Shown here piece after piece: positions 57,646 through 64,000 of a DNA stretch of 64,000 nt. Below the pieces are notes generated by a model. That model ran no database searches, had not been told where the DNA came from, and saw nothing but the letters and a program-made list of their open reading frames with translations. The first letter of the stretch is position 1; the number at the start of each line of letters is the position of its first letter. Source of the stretch: Nitrospira sp. MA-1 (GTDB lineage Bacteria; Nitrospirota; Nitrospiria; Nitrospirales; UBA8639); contig JAQJDB010000003.1 in NCBI GenBank assembly GCA_032139905.1, forward strand, positions 1 to 64,000, in the 5' to 3' direction. Position numbers and translations under genes: made by a program.

Positions 57646-60246
57646 TTAGGCCTCTCCATTTTCCCGGGCGGTGAGGACGAATTTGCCGTCGACCATCTCG
57701 CCCACGATTCGTTGCCCATCCATGGCTTTCCCCTGGATGATCAGGCGTGAGAGCGGGGTTTCGATTTCCTGTTGAAGCAGGCGCTTCAACGGCCTGGCTC
57801 CGTAGACCGGGTCATAGCCCCGCGCAGCCAGGTCGGCCAGGGCCGCCGGAGAGAGTTCCAGTGACATTCGCCGATCCGCTAATCTGACCCTGAGGCGTTC
57901 CAATTGGATTTCCACGATTTGCGCCAGCTCTTCCCGTTTTAACGGATGGAAGACGACGATTTCATCGACCCGATTCAAGAATTCGGGCCGGAAGTGCTGT
58001 TGGATTTCTTTGAGCACTAACGCGCGAATGCCTTCGTAGTCCATATTCTGTTGCTGCGCTTCGAGAATCTCCTGACTGCCCAGATTGGAGGTCATGATGA
58101 GCACGGTATTTTTAAAGTCCACCGTTCGGCCTTGCGAATCGGTTAACCGCCCGTCGTCTAAGACTTGGAGCAGGACGTTAAAGACATCGTGATGCGCCTT
58201 TTCGATTTCATCAAAGAGGATGACCGAGAAGGGTCTGCGCCTCACCGCTTCGGTTAACTGACCGCCTTCTTCATACCCCACATACCCTGGAGGAGCGCCG
58301 ATCAATCGGGCTACGGTATGTTTTTCCATATACTCCGACATATCAATACGGACCATGTTGGCTTCGTTATCGAAGAGCGTATGCGCCAGCGCCCGTGCCA
58401 ACTCGGTTTTACCCACGCCGGTCGGGCCCAGAAAGAGGAACGAACCGATGGGTCGATTGGGATCTTTGATGCCGGACCGCGCGCGCAACACGGCTTCGGC
58501 CACCGCCTTGACCGCTTCATCCTGACCGATGACGCGTTTGTGTAACCATTCATCGAGGTGCAGCAGCTTTTCCACTTCGCCTTGAAGTAGCCGGCTCACG
58601 GGAATGCCGGTCCATCGACTGACCACCTCGGCAATGTCATCTTCATCGACCTCTTCCTTGAGCAGTCGGCTCGTCCCCTGTTGATTGGCCAGCCGCTCTT
58701 CTTCGTCTTTCATGGATTTTTCCAGTTTGGGCAATGTCCCATAGCGCAACTCCGCCACACGATTCAGGTCATACTGCCGCTCAGCCTGCTCAATTTGTTG
58801 TTTGGCACCCTCGATCTCCTGCCGGATCGTTTGTAATTTCCCGACAGACGATTTCTCGGCATCCCACTGGGTTTTTAAGTCTTTCAGGGCTTCCTGTTTG
58901 CCTTTCAACTCCTGTTCGATCGTGGTCAACCGGGTGCGAGAGGCCGCATCGGTTTCTTTCTTTAAGGCTTCCCGTTCAATTTCCAATTGCAGAACTTTTC
59001 GAGAGATCTCATCCATTTCGGCGGGCATGCTGTCGATTTCAGTCCGTAAGCGCGCACTCGCCTCATCAATGAGGTCAATCGCTTTATCAGGCAGAAACCG
59101 GTCACCGATATATCGATTGGATAAGCGGGAGGCTGCCACTAATGCCGAATCTTTAATGCGCACCCCATGATGGACTTCATACCGCTCCTTTAACCCGCGC
59201 AGGATGGAGATGGTATCTTCCACCGAAGGCTGATCGACCACGACCGGTTGGAACCGCCGCTCCAAGGCCGCATCTTTTTCAATATGTTTCCGGTATTCAT
59301 CAAGAGTGGTAGCGCCAATCAGATGGAGTTCCCCTCTGGCCAACATCGGCTTCAGCAAATTGGCGGCATCCATGGACCCCTCTGCCGCTCCGGCCCCCAC
59401 AACTGTATGCAACTCATCGATGAACAACAGGATCTGTCCCTGAGAGGATTGAATTTCTTTGAGGACGGCTTTTAATCGCTCCTCAAACTCCCCGCGAAAT
59501 TTGGCACCCGCTACCAGGGCACCCATATCGAGCACGATCAAGCGTTTATTTTTAAGTCCATCGGGCACATCCCCTTTAATGATCCGTTGTGCCAGTCCTT
59601 CGACAATGGCAGTTTTTCCCACTCCAGGTTCACCGATCAGGACCGGATTGTTCTTGGTGCGGCGGGACAGGATTTGCACGACCCGACGAATTTCTTCATC
59701 CCGGCCGATGACCGGATCCAATTTGCCCTGGCTGGCCAATCGGGTCAAATCACGCCCATATTTTTCTAGTGATTGATAGGTCCCTTCCGGATCCTGGCTG
59801 GTGACGCGTTGATTGCCTCGCACCTCCTGGAGACCGGCGAGCACCTTATCCCGCTTGAGTCCCATGGACGTAAAGACGCCTCCTTCGGCTACCATGGCCA
59901 GGATGACATGCTCGACACTCAGGTAGTCATCCCGCAGTTCCTTCATCTCCGTTTCCGCCTGATTGAGCACCTTTGCCAGGCGAGGAGAGAGATGCACCTG
60001 CCCTGGAGGTGCCCCACTGCCCTGAACCTGAGGAACCTTCTGAAGCGCTTGTTCTGCGGCATTTTTGACGGCGGTGGGCGAGACACCCGTATGCTCTAAT
60101 ATCGGGTGAGCCAATCCACCGGATTGCTCCAGCAAGGCCAGCAGGAGATGCTCCACGTCAATCCCTTGATGGCTTCGTCGCATCGCGATCCCCGAGGCAG
60201 CCTGCAGAGCTTCCTGTAATTTGATCGTCATCCGGTTAAGGTCCAT
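57646..60246 (-). CDS. clpB: ClpB-type disaggregase
   Basis: 866 residues from ATG 60246 (GGGGAGAAG upstream). N domain with two Clp_N repeats, first AAA+ module with Walker [10 protein letters not shown], the ClpB middle coiled coil ([20 protein letters not shown] and similar), second AAA+ module with GPTGVGKTE and the ClpB C-terminal D2-small domain. The middle coiled coil distinguishes it from ClpA/ClpC. It works with DnaK to rescue aggregated proteins. Confidence 0.97.
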   Translation of the reverse strand: MDLNRMTIKLQEALQAASGIAMRRSHQGIDVEHLLLALLEQSGGLAHPILEHTGVSPTAVKNAAEQALQKVPQVQGSGAPPGQVHLSPRLAKVLNQAETEMKELRDDYLSVEHVILAMVAEGGVFTSMGLKRDKVLAGLQEVRGNQRVTSQDPEGTYQSLEKYGRDLTRLASQGKLDPVIGRDEEIRRVVQILSRRTKNNPVLIGEPGVGKTAIVEGLAQRIIKGDVPDGLKNKRLIVLDMGALVAGAKFRGEFEERLKAVLKEIQSSQGQILLFIDELHTVVGAGAAEGSMDAANLLKPMLARGELHLIGATTLDEYRKHIEKDAALERRFQPVVVDQPSVEDTISILRGLKERYEVHHGVRIKDSALVAASRLSNRYIGDRFLPDKAIDLIDEASARLRTEIDSMPAEMDEISRKVLQLEIEREALKKETDAASRTRLTTIEQELKGKQEALKDLKTQWDAEKSSVGKLQTIRQEIEGAKQQIEQAERQYDLNRVAELRYGTLPKLEKSMKDEEERLANQQGTSRLLKEEVDEDDIAEVVSRWTGIPVSRLLQGEVEKLLHLDEWLHKRVIGQDEAVKAVAEAVLRARSGIKDPNRPIGSFLFLGPTGVGKTELARALAHTLFDNEANMVRIDMSEYMEKHTVARLIGAPPGYVGYEEGGQLTEAVRRRPFSVILFDEIEKAHHDVFNVLLQVLDDGRLTDSQGRTVDFKNTVLIMTSNLGSQEILEAQQQNMDYEGIRALVLKEIQQHFRPEFLNRVDEIVVFHPLKREELAQIVEIQLERLRVRLADRRMSLELSPAALADLAARGYDPVYGARPLKRLLQQEIETPLSRLIIQGKAMDGQRIVGEMVDGKFVLTARENGEA

Positions 60247-60418
60247 TGGCTTCTCCCCGAAAAAAGAATGAATAAATGTAAAATTTTCCTCTCACTATAA
60301 GAGATAACAATCCCTGGATCGTTTTCAACCCCTCTGGACTGATTCACACCTGACATTCCTCCTGCTGCTAGAAACACCCAGAGAAAACGAAGTGTGAAAA
60401 AGGTATATGCCGGATTCG

Positions 60419-62053
60419 CTAGGAGGGTGACGAGCACAGAATGCGTTCGTACAACTGATGCACCCTGGTGGTATGTCGACGATAGTCGCTCAGGAACGCT
60501 TCCATGGCCTGGGCAACGGTGGCCTGTTTGAGGTAACCCATTCTGACGGCACATTTGGCAATCTCTTCGGACTTGTTCGGAAGCAGATGCGTTTGAAATT
60601 CATGAACCATTTGAAGTTTGTTCTCAAGATTTCTTAGAAACACATACGACTCTTTTAGCAGGCGAGCGTCCTGTGCCGTCAGTTTCTCAATGTGCGTCAA
60701 CTTCACCAATGCTTTGAGTGTTTGCCGATCGCGTATTTTAGGATACGCCTGTCCCCAACGCAGTTGAAGGGCTTGCACAATAAACTCTATTTCCCGAATG
60801 CCTCCGATGCCCAGCTTGACATGTCGGTCGACTTCCCCCCGGCGAATCATTTTGGAAATGATTTGTGACCGGAGCGAATGAATAGCCGGAAAGACCTGCC
60901 CTTCGTCTTCTTCATTCCCATACACAAAGTCTGTCAGCCCCTTAATTAAGGCCTGCCCCACACGGAGATTGCCGGCAATGGGCTTGGCTTTGAGAAAGGC
61001 CAGACGTTCCCAGGTTCGGCCTCGACCCGCGTAATAATGAAGGGCATCCTCAAGGGAGGAGGCCAACGGCCCGACCATTCCTTCCGGACGGAGACGGAGA
61101 TCGACTCGAAACAAGGCGCCTTCGGCTGTCGGCGCCGTCAAGACCGCCGTGAGTTCCCTGGCCAGAGTCTCACAATACAGCACACGAGCAATACTGGTTT
61201 GTCCCCTCCCCGCTTCCGTCTTCCCTTCGGGCGCATGGTACACATAAATAAGATCGACATCCGAGCTGTAATTCAGCTCCCAGCCTCCGAGTTTCCCCAT
61301 TGCCAGCACGGAAAAACCGTCAGCCTTTTTCCCGGTCGATCCTCCCTCTCCAAAATCGCCAAACCGCTTGGTTAATTCCTGGCTCACCAGTTCATACACC
61401 GCCTGAATAACTACGGAGGCGAGATCCGACAACACGGTATAGGTTTCTACGGGCGTGGCGATGCCCAACAAATCGCGAATCCCGATTCGGAGCATTTCGC
61501 GCCGCTTCATCCGCCGTAACGCTTCACATTTCGCCTCGAAACTCGTTACGGTACCAAGGGCGGCCTGCACGTTGGCCTCAAGGGCAATCCGGGTCATCCG
61601 CCGGCGCAGGACCCCGTCATCTTCGATCCAATACACGAGTAACGGATCACGGATAAATGTTTGCGCCATGGCCGGGCTATTCCCGAATGCCGTGCCCATC
61701 ACTTCGACCACATGCGGGACCATTGCTAAATATTGAAAGAGTTGAAGCCGTTGGATACCGGAGTCGACATACCGTTCCCATTCATTCATGGCCTGATCCG
61801 GATCCGCCGTACGCGCAACACTGCGTAACACGGCGGGCAGAATGGTCGCCAGGGCTTTCCGGGTGACCGGTTCCCCGGCCATGGCCTGAAGGTTTTGGTC
61901 GGCGCGTTTCCAATCCTGTAGGCCATAGGCCTGAAGTATCCGGGCTACGTCCTGCGTGATAAGTCCTGAAGCCAGGAGTAAAGGCGTGGGATCGGGAAGG
62001 CGGGCTGCGGGAGGATCCTCTTTGGAAGCTGCGTGTGGTTTGAAAGCAGTCAT
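60419..62053 (-). CDS. GlnE-family adenylyltransferase, single catalytic module
   Basis: 544 residues. Helical N-part, then the nucleotidyltransferase core AMGKLGGWELNYSSDVDLIY at ~247 and the third acid in FRVDLRLRPEG at ~314, then LGIGGIREIEFIVQALQLRW and a helical end. These are the motifs of glutamine synthetase adenylyltransferase/adenylyl-removing domain. Classic GlnE has two such domains on one chain; here only one is present and the second is divergently encoded 73 bases away. Confidence 0.85.
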   Translation of the reverse strand: MTAFKPHAASKEDPPAARLPDPTPLLLASGLITQDVARILQAYGLQDWKRADQNLQAMAGEPVTRKALATILPAVLRSVARTADPDQAMNEWERYVDSGIQRLQLFQYLAMVPHVVEVMGTAFGNSPAMAQTFIRDPLLVYWIEDDGVLRRRMTRIALEANVQAALGTVTSFEAKCEALRRMKRREMLRIGIRDLLGIATPVETYTVLSDLASVVIQAVYELVSQELTKRFGDFGEGGSTGKKADGFSVLAMGKLGGWELNYSSDVDLIYVYHAPEGKTEAGRGQTSIARVLYCETLARELTAVLTAPTAEGALFRVDLRLRPEGMVGPLASSLEDALHYYAGRGRTWERLAFLKAKPIAGNLRVGQALIKGLTDFVYGNEEDEGQVFPAIHSLRSQIISKMIRRGEVDRHVKLGIGGIREIEFIVQALQLRWGQAYPKIRDRQTLKALVKLTHIEKLTAQDARLLKESYVFLRNLENKLQMVHEFQTHLLPNKSEEIAKCAVRMGYLKQATVAQAMEAFLSDYRRHTTRVHQLYERILCSSPS

Positions 62054-62090
62054 CGTGAAAAAAGAAAATTATACGGGAGCGCGTCCGACC

Positions 62091-62118
62091 TTACAATCCA
62101 ACATTTTTTCAGTATACT
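62091..62118 (+). promoter_or_regulatory. Promoter of the ACT-GlnE gene
   Basis: TTACAA (62091-62096), 16-nt spacer, TATACT (62113-62118). The predicted start near 62125 coincides with the ATG at 62127, and no ribosome site is present, so the transcript is likely leaderless. Confidence 0.55.
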
Positions 62119-62126
62119 CGGGCACC

Positions 62127-64000
62127 ATGACCGAAGCAGAGCGGATCCAGTCGTATCAAACCCAATGTCCTGATCTTCGTCCGGCCTTAATCAGAGATTT
62201 TGTCCAGCAGATGGACCCGGATTATTTTGAAAGCTTTCCTCCCGCCGCCATCCTGGAACATTTAGTCCTGGCGAACCAGCTCACGTTTGAACGACCCTGT
62301 GCGATCTCGATCCGGACCCTGCCCACCCGGCAATTTCAACTGACGCTGGTGGGTTACGATTATTTTTCCGAGTTTGCCACATTCTGTGGCGTCTTATCCT
62401 CCTTTGGGCTGGATATTCGAGAGGCCACGATTTTTACGTCTTTAGAAAAGATGTCTCCAACTTTTCCCTCAACATCATCATTGCAAGGCCATACCTCCAC
62501 GGGCTCCTCCTCACAAGCGACTCGAGGGTTGACCCGGAAAATTGTCGTGGATGTCTTTCATGTGCAGGCTCTTGAAGATCTGAAATTTGCCGAACCCGAA
62601 CAACGTGAGTTTCAAGAGATGGTGACGGCCCTTCTCGTCCTTCTTCAAAAGAATCAGATCCGGCAAGCCCGTCGACAGGTGAATCGCCGGCTCGTTGAAA
62701 ATTTAGAGAACATGCGTCAAAAACCGACGGAGTTGGTCCATCCAGTCCACATCACATTTTCCAACCCGCGCGGCGGTCATGAAACCATTCTGGATATTAG
62801 CTCAACCGATACGCCGGCGTTTTTGTACACCTTTGCCAATGCCCTGGCCATGCGCGGGATCTATATTGTGAAAGCCAAGATTGAAGTCGCCAACCACCGC
62901 GTCCGCAACCGTCTTTACGTCCGCGGACGCCAAGGCGGAAAAATTCAGGGAAAAGGCGAACAACAGGAACTACGAACGGCGGCCACCTTACTCAAAGAAT
63001 TCACCCATTATCTGAGGTGGGCACCGGACCCCGGGAAAGCGCTCGATCATTTTGATCAATTCCTGGATCTCTGGTTAGAGCAGGCCAATTCCCCCTCGCA
63101 TCTCACCAAGCTGAGCCAGGCTTCCACGCTGGAACGACTGGCTCAACTCTTTGGCAGCAGTGATTACCTCTGGGAGGATTTACTCCGACGGCAACATGAC
63201 AATTTGTTGCCCATGATGAATCAATATCAAAAAGGCCCCCTGATTCGATCAAAATCGGTACTCACCAGGGCCATCGAGCCGTTATTGCTGAAAGCCAAAA
63301 CTCCTGTCCACAAAAAACAACGCTTGAATCAATGGAAAGACGAAGAGCTGTTTCGAATCGACATGCGTCATCTCCTGGAAAATAGTCCCCTCCCCGACTT
63401 TTCACAGGCCCTGACCAATCTCGCTGATGTCATTCTCAACCAGGCCCTTCTGCATTCTCAACAGGCGATCAATCCGAAAGCCTCCCTCTCCGCTCCTCCA
63501 TCGATGGCGATTTTTGGTTTAGGAAAACTCGGTGGCGGCGAATTAGGCTATGCCTCGGATATCGAAATTCTGTTCGTCTATCACATGCCGGGTAAACCCT
63601 CGCGAGGCCAGACGGACCAAAAATCCTCAGATTATTTTGAACGTTGGGCGCAGGAATTTCTCCAATGGATTGAAGCGAAGCAGGAAGGCATTTTTCACCT
63701 GGATACCCGATTGCGGCCGCATGGAGAAAAAGGCCTCCTCGCCAATTCCCTCCAAGAAATTCAGCGCTATTATGCGCCGGAAGGTGGAGCCGCTCCTTTT
63801 GAACGACAGGCGTTACTCAAGCTCCGTTTTCTTGCTGGAAATCGTGCGGTAGGAAAAGCCGTTGAACGGCATCGTGACCAATTTGTGTATGCTCCCGACA
63901 CGTGGGATCTTCAGACGGCCATCCATCTTCGTGAGCGTCAAATCAAAGAGCTGGTCCAGCCGGGAACGACGCATGTCAAATACGGAGCCGGTGGCCTGCT
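62127..64000 (+). CDS. ACT-domain GlnE-family adenylyltransferase (partial)
   Basis: 624 codons to the window end, no stop. N-terminal ACT-like segments at ~70-115 (QFQLTLVGYDYFSEFATFCG) and ~213-265 (LDISSTDTPAFLYTFANALA) are amino-acid-sensing modules, as in GlnD. Then the nucleotidyltransferase core GLGKLGGGELGYASDIEILF at ~463 and LDTRLRPHG at ~524. The second acid of the SDxD motif is glutamate (SDIE). It is divergent from the partner at 60419, and the two are expected to adenylylate and deadenylylate glutamine synthetase. Confidence 0.85.
   Translation, partial: MTEAERIQSYQTQCPDLRPALIRDFVQQMDPDYFESFPPAAILEHLVLANQLTFERPCAISIRTLPTRQFQLTLVGYDYFSEFATFCGVLSSFGLDIREATIFTSLEKMSPTFPSTSSLQGHTSTGSSSQATRGLTRKIVVDVFHVQALEDLKFAEPEQREFQEMVTALLVLLQKNQIRQARRQVNRRLVENLENMRQKPTELVHPVHITFSNPRGGHETILDISSTDTPAFLYTFANALAMRGIYIVKAKIEVANHRVRNRLYVRGRQGGKIQGKGEQQELRTAATLLKEFTHYLRWAPDPGKALDHFDQFLDLWLEQANSPSHLTKLSQASTLERLAQLFGSSDYLWEDLLRRQHDNLLPMMNQYQKGPLIRSKSVLTRAIEPLLLKAKTPVHKKQRLNQWKDEELFRIDMRHLLENSPLPDFSQALTNLADVILNQALLHSQQAINPKASLSAPPSMAIFGLGKLGGGELGYASDIEILFVYHMPGKPSRGQTDQKSSDYFERWAQEFLQWIEAKQEGIFHLDTRLRPHGEKGLLANSLQEIQRYYAPEGGAAPFERQALLKLRFLAGNRAVGKAVERHRDQFVYAPDTWDLQTAIHLRERQIKELVQPGTTHVKYGAGGL

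Noticed and set aside
60228-60554. Reverse-strand frame between clpB and the GlnE-like gene
   Set aside because: It overlaps both neighbours out of frame and carries no family signature.
60419-64000. A single glnE gene broken by inversion
   Set aside because: Both genes have intact starts, their own N-terminal domains and a promoter in the spacer, so they look like two natural genes.
1-64000. rRNA, tRNA, or replication origin
   Set aside because: No tRNA-like cloverleaf with conserved arms, no rRNA segments, and no DnaA-box cluster noticed on reading; a covariance search would settle tRNAs.

Overview
The window reads as a bacterial chromosome segment of moderate GC in which two blocks of ordinary housekeeping genes flank a roughly 35-kb accessory island. 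Gene content suggests a Nitrospirota (Nitrospira-like) bacterium: abundant two-component and HD-GYP proteins, a two-gene divergent GlnE-type adenylyltransferase locus with ACT domains, and many small TA-like genes embedded in intergenic repeats. This placement is inference; no rRNA or marker gene lies here.

Left conserved block (1-16.9 kb): a PASTA-domain secreted protein (partial), a DUF3386 protein, a TPM-domain protein overlapping a degenerate nucleotidyltransferase, an FAD monooxygenase, a small unknown protein, a lipoprotein, a receiver/HD-GYP response regulator followed by a hybrid PAS-GAF-PAS histidine kinase, mtnA, a giant AsmA-like protein, an HD protein, a YjbQ protein and an HtrA-type protease. 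An IS3-family element (16935-18178, TAA target duplication) sits directly behind the protease stop codon and marks the left edge of the island.

Accessory island (about 16.9-51.9 kb): small toxin-antitoxin-type modules (DUF2281/PemK pseudogene, Fic, RelE/ParE pair, orphan HigA, DUF2283 pair, zeta-like kinase with basic partner, YgiT-type protein, DUF6883/DUF4926 twice, HicB-like twice, DUF433/DUF5615, AbrB/VapC), separated by 20 copies of a modular structured repeat. Each full repeat has nested stems around a conserved apical loop, followed by two further hairpins; stem sequences differ between three subtypes while pairing is kept. Eleven copies between 18.4 and 26.8 kb point one way and nine between 42.7 and 51.9 kb point the other way, so they flank the centre of the island as inverted arrays.

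At the centre (27.7-40.6 kb) is a type I restriction-modification operon: hsdM - hsdS - RloC-like ATPase - unknown acidic protein - DUF262/HNH (GmrSD-like) protein - hsdR - YgjP-like metallopeptidase. The cargo genes between hsdS and hsdR are separated by two scars, each made of the first ~16 codons of an hsdR joined to the last ~28 codons of an hsdS. This suggests that the cargo was stacked by collapse of tandem or recombined hsd operons, and is the most unusual genetic structure in the window. Palindromic AT-rich inserts lie inside hsdM and across the hsdM/hsdS junction. Three proteins with PD-(D/E)XK-like signatures lie to the right of the operon.

Right conserved block (52-64 kb): a Kelch-repeat secreted protein, a single-domain parvulin, an 816-bp intergenic region with paired operator-like palindromes, a 1050-residue multi-pass membrane protein, clpB, and two divergent GlnE-family adenylyltransferase genes, the second running off the window end.
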